A DNA stretch of 64,000 nucleotides from Topomyia yanbarensis (GCF_030247195.1 NC_080672.1:92886113-92950112); one strand, 5' to 3'. Shown: positions 1-11,887, counted from the first letter of the stretch. Made by a program: numbers and translations. The notes: generated by a model from the sequence alone, not told the origin.

Positions 1-171
1 TTAAAAAAGTAATTCTTTTATTTGGTTTTTGACGTAAGTGCCAATACCTTATTTAAGACTTTTTGGCGGTATCCAACGGGGAAAACAGATCCAAATGGTG
101 AGTGTAACGAAAGTAGTACGATCACTGTCGCTTGTGCGATAATCGTATGTTCTTTCTGCGTCATTGTATGC

Positions 172-254
172 CAAGGGATAGTATAAGGGTTAGCAGTTGG
201 CGGGAGTCTCAAAGGTTGCGGGGTCGAATCCTTTCTCTGGGGGAATTTTTTTTT
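172..254 (+). pseudogene. degenerate tRNA-like sequence with T-run
   Basis: A GATAGTATAAGGGTTAG stretch resembles the box A/D-arm of tRNA-Asp, and GGTCGAATCC about 43 bases later resembles box B. This is close to normal tRNA spacing. The presumed acceptor strands (CCAAGGG and TCTCTGG) can form about six of seven pairs if G-T pairs are counted. The anticodon stem does not fold well and the T-stem is weak. A run of nine T follows at 246-254, as in a Pol III terminator. It could be a tRNA pseudogene or the head of an old tRNA-derived SINE. A functional tRNA is unlikely. Confidence 0.33.
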
Positions 255-1410
255 CAAATAATTGCTACCGTTTCACTCACCAATTCGATCTGTTTTTCCC
301 GTTGGATGCCACCAAAAAGTATTAAACAAAATATTGGCACTAACGTCAACAACCAAATAAATGAAAAATTTGTAATTTAGTTTGGCAAGCAATCTGCAGT
401 TGCGGCAAACGAAGTCAGATTTATGTCACAACCGGAATTATGAACCAGGGTCTACAAACACGTCGACTATCTCTTTTGAACAAGACTATGGTTCTTGGGT
501 GTTTTGGCCTGATTGGCCATGATGTCGTTATGCAAATTCAGCTCTAGAGTTACATAGAGTCATCAAGATAAATATTGTACTAAAAATTGTGATGAACTGC
601 CGAGAACTTCAGTTAATCAAAAAATACTGGATAATTACGAAACAGCTACTAAAAGAAAGCAAAAAATTAAATGAAAATGTAATGAGAGTAGAAGTATCTA
701 AAGTGCCCGTCGCTATGACTCATAATTTATCTTTGCATTTGACATTAAACCGGTTTAACGGGGGTAAGGGTTTCTGCGTGAAAAAAACACTCTTTGTGCG
801 ATTTTTTAGAACTTTGTGTGAAGCGAATTGATCAAAACTTTTGTACATTATTGTGTACCATTTCAATAACATGCTGTAATTTCTCTATGCAAAAATATCG
901 ACAAACGAGTCGGTGACGAAACTTTTCGTAGAACGTCTCTGGAAAAAACATGATTTACGGTGTTACCTGCCATTCAAAAACTACTTAACCGATTTTTTTC
1001 AAACTTTGCATACACATTATATGTAAAAAATACCTAACCCCTACGTTGAGTTTTCGAGATAAATTTTCAATTAAGGCGGTCAACCAGTCCGAAGACATTT
1101 ATTCTTCCACCGATATCATCCTGCTCACGCAGTGGATTGCTTTACACATCCGCTCACTCCAGACCTTCAAAAATACGGCCAGAATTCCACCCTTTCCAGC
1201 GGCCTCACTGTTTTTCTGCTCTAGAATAGTCTTTCAAGTTTTGTCTAGCGTGAGTACTTGAATAAAATTTTAAAATACCGAAAAGAACCTGTTATCGCTG
1301 TCACCGGATCAAGCTTGTTGAACCCAAAATAGGGCTTCAAATTTGATAACGTTTATAAAATTTACCCTATCCCTTTTATATAAAATTTAATTCGAATGCT
1401 CTAAATTTCT
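255..1410. other. no gene recognised
   Basis: AT-rich DNA with only short open frames and no recognisable domain. The stretch near 950-1080 reads like the AT-rich dispersed sequence common in mosquito intergenic DNA, but I cannot name a family. Confidence 0.4.
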
Positions 1411-1431
1411 AAACAACATGGCTTCGCCTGT

Positions 1432-2011
1432 CTAGTCTAGTCTAGTCTACACATACACAGCCAATACATGTAGGGATCCTGGAAAATTGCAAACATTCGT
1501 CCACAATTTTTCTTGTCATTATTAATGTTTGTGGCAAATATTGAATATGACACAAGCATTAAAGCGGCCAGGCCAACTGTGCAGCGTACAAAATAAAGAT
1601 GATACAAAATTATACGGCAATCAAATTATTCATTCAATGAATAATTTAATCAACGGATTATTTTGAACCTTGAATAAGGAAGAAACGTGGACAACCGTAC
1701 ACAACCGTTTCAATTTGATGGGGGTTTGATAAATCGTTGGGAGTGACTTTGCTAAGAAGGTTAATGTCACTCCTTTGGTCCTTGGTTCCTGGGATGGGAC
1801 GGAAGTATTTAGCCCTGCCCTGGCTAATGAGCCAGGGTTATAGCGCCCTTACTCGCTCTCTGAAACAATAGAGAAAATTGGCGAAATCAGTTAATTAGTA
1901 GTAATATAAACAAAAACGCATAAAAATACAAACCAACAGACAAACCACCTTCGACAAAAATCCATACAGGACTTCTATATCCTAATAGGCAGTACAGGAT
2001 CATGAAACTAA
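1432..2011 (-). mobile_element. retroposed insertion with 21-bp target duplication
   Basis: The same 21 bases (beginning AAACAACATGGCTTCGCC) occur at 1411-1431 and 2012-2032, on either side of a 580-bp block. At the left junction the block begins with four TCTAG/TCTAC units (1431-1450), which is a (TAGAC)n tail when read on the minus strand. A long direct duplication plus a simple-repeat tail is the usual signature of target-primed insertion by a non-LTR element. The block would therefore be a 5'-truncated LINE 3' UTR or a non-autonomous relative lying on the minus strand. No coding domain is visible inside. Confidence 0.6.
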
Positions 2012-2032
2012 AAACAACATGGCTTCGCCTGT

Positions 2033-4330
2033 ATCGTTAAACTAATTGAGTAAATGTGCCGTACATTACCCAAAGTGAAATTGATCCTCTTCCTTCGCCA
2101 AACTGCGCCATTTTCATCAAGTTAGCCACCGGCCAGGGCAGGAGCCAAACCGTAATTAGTATGTAATGAGTTTAAAAGGAAAGTCAAGGGCTTCCTTCTT
2201 GTTTGCATCAGGATAGGAGTTTTTCAACAATTTCCCGCCGAACTTTGCTGCATGTAACCAGCCGAACATGCAGGTACAGTCTGTCGAGAAATAGTACTAC
2301 CGATTTATCTTGCAAATAAGACGCCGTACTGTGTGAATCCTCACTGTACCACAGCTACCATGCCTACAAACATTACAATTTCCATGCAACGTACGGTTTC
2401 CCATAGACCATGCAGCAGTCTGGACCCGTTTACGCTCTGTGTGCACATTCATTGAATCATACGCCAGAAAGTTAATTTAATTGGCCCATAAACAAGATCC
2501 GTATGTGGATGTGCATGTGTGTATGTGTGTGGTGGGGGAGGGCGTCTCTGATCCTTGCTGCCTTTGAGGTGCCTAGTGTACGCCGGCTAACGTCTGGAAG
2601 GAAACTCGTTAGGGAAAAACTTACGTGCGACCAGTTGAGGAGATGGAACTCGTTTTCCTCGTTCGTCGTTCTTCACATCCACATACCGGTTGATGACTTA
2701 ATTTAAGAGATTGTTTGCAGAAGAAGCCTCCGGTGGTAAAGAGGAGTTCTGTTTCGTGACCCTTTTCTTAAGATTATTCAGAAAATAGGTATGAAATTTC
2801 GCAGAAAATTGAAACAGTTTTATTCGAGTGTTCTTTTTTAAAGGAAATATTGTTTTCGATTAATTAGTATAGGTATGTTGACTATGTGCGATAGTCTACA
2901 TCCAAAGATTTCAAGAACTTGGCTAGAATATCCAAAAAAAGAAGATTGAAATCTTGAAGCATTTCTAGTGTTTATTGTAATTAAGAGAAAGGAATCTCAT
3001 CCCAGAATCGCTTGCAACTGAAGGATGTGTCAACGAATGCGAAGAATTCATTTTTCTGTGCAAAATGTAAAAGAGTAGGCATCTGCACTCTCCCTATCCT
3101 AGTCGTATTGATTGCTTGCTCTGGATATTTTTGATCTCAACGCTCTCCCAAATTGTAGGAAATATGCGATTAACATTGACGTAAAATAATTATAATTTGC
3201 GCAATGGATGCTGGAAGAAAAATTTATAATTATTTTATTTGTCAAAAGTGAGAATGTGTCTGCTATGAACTCGTAATTTGAAATTTATTTGAATAACCAA
3301 GACAAATCTTCTTTGTGTTCATTAAACCAAAACATAAGGAATCGGGAGTGACAAAAGTACCATTTATCACTATTTTCATTTCCTAAATGGATACTAAAAT
3401 TTAGGTTAAAGAATCTAAACTTATCCCGCATCTGTTCATGTGTAAAGTTTCAATCAGTAAAATCAACACATCCTAATTGAAGTAATTCAGCTCCTTCAAC
3501 ACCCTGCTCAGCTTCTCAAAATCCAATGCCTCCTAAAGTAGTTATGCCAACAAAGCTCAAAATGAATTTAGCAGCGACAGACCCTTTCGCTCCGTGTCAT
3601 CATTCTCAAGTAGGTCGTCCCCTGCAGTGAATGTCGCCAGTCGGAGGATTTTAGTGCGCACCACAGCACTTTTATCCGGGCTGCTCTCAGTGCAAGGATC
3701 AAACTACATACCTACAGTACGATCCTATCGGGGTACAATCCGTGACAAAATCAAATTTTATAGCATCCTTTTCAAGGACGGAGCAGAGGAATAAAAAAAC
3801 GAGGAGACAAGCACATCCCGTAAACTTCGATAAAACTTTTGCTCCCATGTCTTCGATTTGATGGCTGAAGAACTTTTGTGGACGGGAAATTTAGTTCTTC
3901 TCCCTCTTCAGTGGAGAAAAGGGAAAGGGTTGAGGACATTCGTACTATTATGAGTTAGTTTCCTTCTTTCCTTTTGTCGGTGCCGGTTCACAACGCTGAG
4001 TTCAGTTCAGTTAACAAAGTAATGGCACAAATTCATCTGCTATTGAAAGGTATGCTGACTACTGCAACTGCGACGATGCAGTCAGAGATCTGGATTGTTA
4101 TTTTATTGCGATTCGACTACTTTCGTACGGATTGCGAAGATGGATTGTGTTGCATGAATCCGTGTACTGTGACAAGGAGTGGGTTTGATCGTAAAATATT
4201 ACGTATTAAAAATTCAACTAGCTTGCTTTTAAATGTTGACACTATGAAACATATTATTTCAACGTGGTATGCAATATTTATTCCCAAAAGTGAAAAAATA
4301 GGCCAATATGTGCATAACTGTACAACACCA
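2033..4330. other. no gene recognised
   Basis: Open frames here are short and resemble nothing I know. A short GT-rich tract lies at 2503-2540. The block 3560-3790 has more balanced composition and might be an old repeat, but neither strand gives a domain. Confidence 0.4.
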
Positions 4331-4332
4331 AA

Positions 4333-4740
4333 CTTTGAGAAAGTCGCATTTGTGTTTCTAATTCATCTCATCAGTAACTAGCACCAACTTGGGGTGTGTT
4401 AGACGAGAAATGGAAGCAGTGATTAGTCACTAAATCCAAATAATCACACAACTAGCGTGAACGCCGAAATCAACCGGCTTGTCCTGATTGATGTTTCGGA
4501 AGGCAAGCACCCAAGCTTTTGGTTGCGGAAGCAAAAACGAACTTTTTCTCTTTTGGCTTGACAACAAAACACCTAGCACTATGTAAGATTTACCACCAAA
4601 AGGGAAAAAATGAATTAGACCACTATTGTATGACTGTTTTGATTTGGTGTGTCTAACTAGTGCTAATGGTTAGTGCTAGCTTCAATTTCTCATCTAACTG
4701 GCACCAAGTTGGTGCTAGTTACTGAGGAGATCAATTTCTT
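4333..4740 (+). mobile_element. MITE copy A with long inverted ends
   Basis: The left end (around 'cagtaactagcaccaacttgg', 4370-4392) is repeated in inverted orientation at 4700-4728, giving terminal inverted repeats of roughly 55 bp. Inner sequence (4443-4500) is shared in inverted orientation with the neighbouring copy B. No transposase is encoded. Superfamily not assigned, because I could not identify a convincing target duplication. Confidence 0.6.
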
Positions 4741-4789
4741 AGTTAAGTCTTGTGCCATTTTGCACATATCGGTCTATTCCCATTTTTAT

Positions 4790-5591
4790 CACTTTTGGGA
4801 GAAATATTGAATTCCAGGCTTTGGTTTCCGAACCAAAAGACCAGAGTTTGTTTTCGCTTTCTCATCAGCAACCCAGACATTCTATGCTTGTCTTTCCGAG
4901 ACATCAATCAAAACGAGCCAGTTACTTTGGGCGTTCACGCAATTTGTGTGACTGTTCTATTTAGTGTTTAACCCTTTCATGCCCAACTTTTTTCTAGTTC
5001 AGGTAGAGTTTCAAAACAATTTTTCCATGAAAACAGTGTGGTCAAGAAACACGAAAAACCTTTTTTCATAAAGATAGGTGTTTCCCTCACAGTGTTTGAA
5101 GCAATTTTTACCTTCCAATGCACAATACAATTTTTCAAGAATATTTACAATGGTCTAATTGCGTGGAAAACGTAGCAGAAGACAGTCTAAATTGATAAGA
5201 TTTATTAGTTTTCAATAATACTGCAACATAACGAAGATATATGAAAAATTAATTTTCCGTCATCAACATTAACTGTCCCTGGCAGCACTGCTCCGTCGGA
5301 ATCGAATCAGACTAATTGCAATAACTTTAGTTGAAGAGCTGATCCTTGTAACTTTAAATACTCAAATCAAAGGCAATAGTCACAGTTATTAGCCTTACTT
5401 GTTTTTGTGGGCAAATCTTGCCTCAATCAAATGTTATAGCTGTTTAAAAACGTTGTTGTCCACAAACAACATGGGCATGAATGGGTTAATTAGTGCTTAT
5501 TTTTGGTGCTAGTTTCGATTACTCGTCTAACTGGCCCCAAGTGAAAGCTGGTTACTGATGAGATGCATTCGAAGCACAAATCCGACTACTT
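4790..5591 (-). mobile_element. MITE copy B, inverted, split by a TTAA element
   Basis: The segment 4840-4967 matches copy A in reverse complement, including the words around 'cgttcacgcaa' and 'gacatcaatca'. The remaining end resumes at 5490-5591 ('ggtgctagtttcg ... gttactgatgagatg'). The two parts join cleanly when the intervening 4972-5485 element and one TTAA are removed, so B is an older copy interrupted by a later insertion. Confidence 0.6.
4972..5485. mobile_element. piggyBac-type MITE with TTAA duplication
   Basis: The element is bounded by TTAA at 4968-4971 and 5486-5489. Its ends are CCCTTTCATGCCC and the inverted GGGCATGAATGGG (one mismatch). TTAA duplication with CCC...GGG ends is characteristic of the piggyBac superfamily. 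At 514 bp with no transposase frame it is non-autonomous. It sits inside MITE copy B. Confidence 0.75.
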
Positions 5592-5599
5592 ATTTTTTC

Positions 5600-6945
5600 A
5601 CCTCGTTGAATTCTTGAAGGTCTAACTCTACTATCAGGGATTACGTGTCTATTTAAGAATTAGACAATCTTCTATACAGCGGAACAATGGTTTGCACGAT
5701 TATAAGATTCCAATTAGTCGGCGGAATATGATAATTTATCCTCAAACCGATTCAGAATCATTAACTTCTATATTGTTAAGATTTAAGAATTTTGTCGATT
5801 GATTTCCGGAAGAAGAGAAAAGTAATGCAAAATAAAAGAGTTGTGATTGTAACCCTCGATCAAGAAACCATGTTAAAATCTACAAATCATGCAATCATTT
5901 CCGGTTCCGCAAAATTGAATTTAAAATTTTACAAAAAAAATAAGTCTTTCTCAGACAGAGCTGTTAATAAGGACTACCTAAGAAACTCAAAAATTTTGGG
6001 AAGTTATAAAATTAAGTCAGAAGTTTCCTGTCACCTTGAGTCATTGCTTCCTGTTCGAACACTGTCCGTGTCTTGTACTGTTTACTAATCATCAAAACGG
6101 TTCGGTAAGTAGAAGACACCATTTACAGTTGGATTAATTTTCACCAGCTAAAGATAAATCGTGACTTATTAGGATATTGATTTCACGGAACAAGGACCTG
6201 TCTGCCAGAAGAAGTCTTCATTTCAGCTGTTGCGAATTAATTCGTTAAATCCGTGTTAAAGCATATGACTAATATGTCAAATAAATAGGTTTTACCCAAA
6301 AAGAAAGCTATTATGAAGCACATTTTGATTGGGCGACACAATTTCCAGTGCAAGCCCAAAAATGTTACTTATTTGTAAGGATTTCTGCATTTTAATGTTA
6401 TCGTGATCAGGAATTGAATTGTGCTAGTAAATAGTGCTTCGATAGGAATGAACGAATCTAAAGAAGAATATGCATTTGTATTGTACAAGTCCTTCCTTTC
6501 AAGTCCGTTAACGCATTTAACGTCAAATTGTCTCATCCAAAGATCGCTTGCCAAATAAGGAATTCTTTTCGAAATTTCCGCAGAATCTTGCCTCGAGCAC
6601 TCTCAGGACTAGCCAGAATTTTGAGAACAACTTATTGTACAGATTCCGAACTTTGTCTACGTGTACTCCGAACCGTTTCTTTGGTTTGGTTAAACAAATT
6701 GATTCTTTTATTATTTTAGTAATATTATGAATCGAAATGATGGCTAACAATTAACCATGCCTTCTTGAAATCTGCTGTGTTTTTGGTGTCGCTTGGTTGT
6801 CCGATGCTTCTTGAACATCTTGATCACATAAGATATGTACAATTTCGAGGTGATTTGCCGATCCACCGATGAGAGATGTCAGGTTTTTCGAAATGAGTTA
6901 CCTAAATTTTCTTAAGCACTGTAACCATATAACGAGTTTTGATGA
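5600..6945. other. no gene recognised
   Basis: AT-rich DNA. Overlapping open frames of 60-75 codons at 6523-6750 occur on both strands, but none carries a recognisable domain, so I do not call a gene. Confidence 0.4.
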
Positions 6946-6959
6946 AACTCTTTCGATAA

Positions 6960-7196
6960 CAAATGAAGATTTCGACTGTTACGGTGTATATAAGATTTCT
7001 TTTAACGGCTTTGTCAGTCTTTTGATAAATAATGGAACGAATTTTAATATTTGTCCGACGTTTCGATGCTTTTTGGCATCATCTTCAGGGGATATTTTTC
7101 CCCTGAAGGTGATGCCAAAAAGCATCGAAACGTCGGACAAATATTAAAATTCGTTCCATTATTTATCAAAAGACTGACAAAGCCGTTAAAAGAAAT
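6960..7196. mobile_element. palindromic element, copy 1 (12-bp duplication)
   Basis: About 99 bp at 6994-7092 is repeated almost perfectly in reverse orientation at 7098-7197 with a loop of a few bases. A 12-bp direct repeat CTCTTTCGATAA flanks the unit (6948-6959 and 7197-7208). A non-palindromic leader (6960-6993) is shared with copy 2 near 41.4 kb, which shows it belongs to the element. Variable target duplications of about 12-13 bp fit a retroelement such as a Penelope-like element better than a cut-and-paste MITE. Each arm contains CTGAAG..GATGC..GCATC.GAAACG, which resembles a hammerhead core. Confidence 0.7.
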
Positions 7197-7262
7197 CTCT
7201 TTCGATAATTTAAACTACTTTAGTTTATAGTTTTACCCATTTTTAACAACAAGCTAAAAAGG

Positions 7263-8975
7263 GTGCACGATGTTAGGCACCGATTGGTATGATGTACGAT
7301 AGACGTAATGGACGATTGGCATAAAGTACGTTAGGCGTAGTGGACGGTTGGCATATTTTGCAAAAAAAAATCATATAGCTTTCATTGTAGAAATTTTAAA
7401 ATTAGGCTCGTTTTTCGGGTTAGAAAAACCTATGCAATGCTACACCATCCTCTCGTATAGCTTTAACGAGAGGCTGAAAAACGAACAATACAAAGATGAT
7501 TAACAGTTACGAACAATTTCTTCACTTGCATGAATACCGATTCTCGTACCATTGGTAACCAGCCACCCGAAAACTGGTTTTCGAAGCAGTCATATTTGAA
7601 TGGCGTCCATATTTGAATGGTGTCCAAAAGGGACTAATCCACATGTTGCAATTTTTACAGGAAATGGAAAACATTTCCGCATTTCCAAATTAGCATTGTT
7701 TATATTGTAAAAATACATGTTTTTATTAGTAGTTCATTAACTCACGTTGTCTAGAAAAAATAAAATCATTACATGTACTACTTTTCAATTCACGAGAATT
7801 TCCGTAATTCGAGGGGATAACCCTGAGGGTACCTAGCGTCGAAAAGGGGCTAACCCACAATTCACACGTCCTTTCCTTATCTTTCGTTCTAGAGTTGTGG
7901 TGTCTTCGGCAAAGTTGCTAAATGGAACCTAGTGCTTTATTTGGTTGAATCATACTAGTTCGAAATTCAGTCCCAAGGGCGGCGCAATTTTTTCGAAGAC
8001 ACCATAACTCTATACCGAAAGATAATGATTGATTCCACGCTTTTTAACTTTCCGATCACAATTTACTGTTTTTATCATAATCCCTTATTACTCGGTCAAC
8101 TTTCAATGACATGAGACTTTCACTGGAATTTTTTAAAAAATACGCTCAAGAATATTAATTTGTGCAAAAAATATATATTAGATGCAAAATAGCCATACAT
8201 AGCAAGTGTGTGAGCGGCCCTCACCTTCAGGAACGACAGTGTGGGCCGAAACGTCAACGTACAATGCAATCCAACTAAAAACAGAATTATATCCAGTTCA
8301 CCGATATGTGAGCTACAACATAAAATTAACTGGTGGCGAATCGATTGACTACTTTTTCCTAAAACCTCAGAAAACGAACGATAAAACTTGAATTCCCATA
8401 AGACTCAATGTGGGGTTAGCCACTTTTGGACGCCAGCTAGCACTGGGGTTACCGCCATGGTCAACTATGACTGCTAATAGCAAAAAAATCTAAAAATTAT
8501 ATTCAAATTTCTTAAATGGCAGTACACGTGGGTTACTTAGAACTATCAAAAAAATGCAAAATGTCGATTTCGGAAAAAAATGTGAGTTAGCCCTTTTTGG
8601 ATGCCAGCCATTCATTTGTATATACGTTGAATGAATAATATTGGAATTTATCATTCTTCATTTCATGAGCTGTTTCTTAAGTCAAATATTTTCCTATTGG
8701 AAGATTGCAATTTGCATGTATGTAACCATTTATGAAAGCATATGAGTATCGTCAAAGTGATGTGTATTTTCTATACCGTTCGCTTCTTTTAACTAAGTAA
8801 AAATTTCAGCAAGTTTATACAGCAGAATAAAACGCTAAAAGTTCACGCTCTTACTACCCGACCCCATCGTCGTCGAAAAATGAGATTTTTTTAATTATAC
8901 GTCAACCGAATAGTTTATACCTAACGTCTTTATGCCAGATGACCATTATGCCTAACGTACGTATGTGTAATATGT
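7263..8975. mobile_element. composite inverted-repeat block with subterminal repeats
   Basis: The left edge has about three units of 32 bp of the type 'gtacgttaggcgtagtgg ... ttggcata' (7264-7358). Inverted relatives of the same words occur at 8905-8975. Inside, a second pair of inverted words (7600-7660 versus 8575-8620, around 'ccaaaa(a)ggg(a/c)taa') and a third ('gttgtggtgtcttcg' 7893-7907 versus the complement near 8005-8030) form nested inverted repeats. This suggests either one large non-autonomous DNA element or several nested MITEs. No transposase is visible. Confidence 0.5.
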
Positions 8976-9797
8976 TTGTGCATAATGGGGTACACCTAAT
9001 TAGAATGCCACACTTAATTTCGCCAATTTTTCTAAAAAACCATAAAGTAATGATTTGCGAAACTTTCTGGTGTTCATGGTTGTGAATTAGTTCACAAAAT
9101 CAAAAAAATCTTGACATTTTTTCATAAATAAATTCACAAAATTTCAAATATTATTCCTTATGATCGTTTCCTTTAATCTACGTTTCATCATTCGTGTATG
9201 CGAAATATTTCATGAAAACATAAATTACGTTTCCACTTTCATGGTATAGTACATATAGTATGCATCTTTGTGCATGGTCCTAATAGTGTGGCCTAAGCAA
9301 TTTCGAATATTTTTATGACTACATCGTTGACCGTGATCGTGGCAAATGTTACAATATCTCAAATTATTTGCACTTTGTTCTCTACCATGTATCTAATTCA
9401 GGCAACACGAGCAACCTCTGCTATAGCATGGTTAAGATAATGCCATATACCTATTTATCTTTATTTTCATTTTATTATTTTTAAAATTGCGCATATTTTG
9501 TCATATGTAATTTTAAATGTTCGTGGAGTTGTGAGGGAATACGAATCCGCCGGGTGATGCAAATTTTTACCAACTAGAGAACTAATCCACAGGGCATTAA
9601 ATGTGTATTAGGAAAACGCATGGTCATGTCTGAGTGGAATGATGACTTGAATCGTGTATGTATGTAATTAAGAATTCGCGATCGAAAATGAAAATCAGTT
9701 TCCACTTTCTTTCAGTCATATCAGCATAAAGAACAAATATTTTATTGTCATTGCAATGAGTAATTTCATCCACTTTTGAGTAGTACAAGCACTATAT
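8976..9797. other. no gene recognised; isolated copy of a short repeat
   Basis: AT-rich DNA. The words near 9070-9140 ('gttcacaaaatc', 'cataaat(a)aattcac') resemble one unit of the tandem repeat at 11888-12245. No gene is supported. Confidence 0.4.
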
Positions 9798-11087
9798 TGA
9801 AGGGCGAACACGACACATTCAACAGGGCATAACTTTTTTACCATTGGGTAAAAATCAACCAAATTTTGCACACTTTCTCATTGATGTGTATTGTTTACAT
9901 GCTGTCAAACTCGAAGTCGTGTTTTTCGATTCAACGAAAATGGAGGTGAACCAACGCGAGTCGAGAGAACAAATTCTTTCCAAACACCTGCGATTTCCTG
10001 ACCTGTCGCACCTGTAATTTGGAAAAATGCTGAACATTCACCATTCAACCGTCTCCAGAGTGTTGAAGTGGTTCCAGGAGCGGTTAACGTTGGACCACGG
10101 CAAAGGAGCTGGAAGAAAACCGGGACCGGAGAACAAAAAGACGGAGGGAAAGGTGAAGCGGATGATTAAAGCAAATCCCAACGTCTCAAGCCGTGATTTG
10201 GCTAAAAAGATCGGCATGTCGCAGAGCTGCGTCCAGAATGCAAAGAAGAGAGCTGGACTACATACATACAAGGTACAAAACTTCCCAAACCGCGATGAGC
10301 GGCAACAATCAACGGCTAAAACTCGGGCACGGAAACTCTACGAGAAGATGCTGACAAAATATGTCTGCTGTGTGATGGACGACGAAACGTATATAAAAGC
10401 CGATTTTAAGCAAATTCCCGGGGTTGGAGTTTTTTACCTGCAAGAGCAAGTTCTATGTGGACGACAAATTCAAGAAGAAGAAAATGTCGAAGCTCGCCTC
10501 CAAATATCTCATTTGGCAGGCCATCTGCTCTTGCGGACTGAGGAGTGAGCCTTTCGTGACAAAGGGCACAGTAAATGGCGAGATCTACAAATCTGAGTGC
10601 CTCGTGAAGCGCCTTTTGTCGTTCTTGCAGCAGCACGACGAAGCTTCGCTATTTTGGCCAGATTTGGCATCATGCCACTATTCTAAAAGTGTCCTGGAGT
10701 GGTATGAGGCCAATTCTGTCCATTTTGTTCCAAAGGACATGAATTCGCCAAACTGTCCGGAGCTGCGCCCGGTGGAGCAGTACTGGGCAATGATGAAGCG
10801 GGAACTTCGGAAGAGCAAGAAGACAGTCAAAGACGAGAAGGACATGTTAAGAAAATGGAAAAAAACTGAGAAACTGGTACCGGATGACACTGTAAAGACT
10901 TTGATGGAGGGCATCAAGCGAAAATGCGTTTAATTTTACACTCAAGGCTCCATCGATTAACTTTTCTTATGATTTTTTAAGTAAATATATGTATAAAACT
11001 ACCCTAAAATTTTGGTTTGATTTTAAACATTATAAGAAAATTGGCATGACATTTTCGGTGTCGCAATAATTTCGTGTTCGCCCTTCA
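9798..11087 (+). mobile_element. DD37E (ITmD37E-type) transposon, nearly complete
   Basis: A perfect 16-bp terminal inverted repeat TGAAGGGCGAACACGA is present at 9798-9813 and, inverted, at 11072-11087. Between them lies a single transposase reading frame (with lesions) of the IS630-Tc1-mariner superfamily. The 1.29-kb length matches a full-length mariner-sized element. I did not see an unambiguous TA duplication outside the repeats (left flank ends 'tatat', right flank begins 'cgt'). A second, decayed relative lies at 22.8-23.3 kb. Confidence 0.85.
9940..10933 (+). pseudogene. DD37E transposase, disrupted
   Basis: This frame encodes a cut-and-paste transposase that would bind the element's inverted ends and move it by DDE chemistry. 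The likely start is the ATG at 9940. An in-frame TAA at 10015-10017 breaks the N-terminal helix-turn-helix region, and the reading frame shifts near 10425-10440 in a T-run. Two helix-turn-helix-like segments are visible ('HHSTVSRVLKWF', 'SSRDLAKKIGMSQSCVQ'). The catalytic residues appear as D in VMDDETY, D in PDLASCHY and E in RPVEQYW. Thirty-seven residues separate the second D from the E, which is the DD37E signature. Total length (about 330 codons) is normal for the family. With one stop and one frameshift it is probably inactive but young. Confidence 0.85.
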
Positions 11088-11552
11088 CGTTTTAGAACTA
11101 GAACTAGAAAAACATTTTACCTATGCAATACTCAAATCTACACCACTCAACGGTACTTCGATATTTCTTTCCGTAAAAATGGGACAGTCTTATTCTATCA
11201 CACATTCACTCTTGTACTGAAAAGGAAACAGATAACTATCTCGGCTATGTTTGAGTATGAACAGTGAGTAATTCTAAGCTTGATTGAAGTAGGAACCAAT
11301 CACGGCACTGGCTAGTGCAGGATAGAATATCCGGTAGATATGTGAAAAACGGGGACACAGCTATGGTGGTTATATTGATTCATTGCTAGAGCGAGGTACT
11401 ATTGATGAATCAATGAAGCAGATTGATTCAATCTTCGCATCTATGATCCTATTTTTCAATCCCGATAAGCTTGAAACACCTGCTTCAATGGGCATTTGTT
11501 CGAGAAAAAAAGTATCAGTAACGAATTTGGTATGTATTCATAACAAACATGA
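11088..11552. other. no gene recognised
   Basis: No domain or repeat of note apart from a doubled 'gaactagaactaga' at 11094-11108. Confidence 0.4.
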
Positions 11553-11617
11553 ATGAAGACCGGAAGATTGGAAGACTAAAAGACTGGAAGACAAGAAGAC
11601 TGGAAGACTTGGAGACT
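11553..11617. repeat. short minisatellite of GGAAGACT-type units
   Basis: Six to eight imperfect units of about 8 bp (GGAAGACT, AAAAGACT, GGAAGACA and variants) follow one another. The unit size matches the much larger 8-mer array at 38.5 kb, but the sequence is different. Confidence 0.75.
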
Positions 11618-11887
11618 GCAGTTCATTTATTCCTCTCAAATCAGATAAACTTTATGAAACAATTGACAAACTTTTCTAAAATTTATTTTATGTCTGATGG
11701 AGCAGCTGCATAATACAAAAATAAGAAAAACTTTGCAAGCTTGTGTAGATTCTAGTCAAAGTATGAGTTAAGGTTTGAGAGAGAATGGGCCAAAATCGAA
11801 AACGAAAAAAGCAGTTTTTTTCCACACATCTTCATAAAAATCAATCCTTTTGAATCATCTTCATTTTGTACGCTTTTCAATAACCAT

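Noticed and set aside
8206..8270. Stem 'ggccc...gggcc' followed by GAAACGTC as a third hammerhead-like site
   Set aside because: The sequence before the stem (TGTGTGAG) does not satisfy CUGANGA, so the core is missing.
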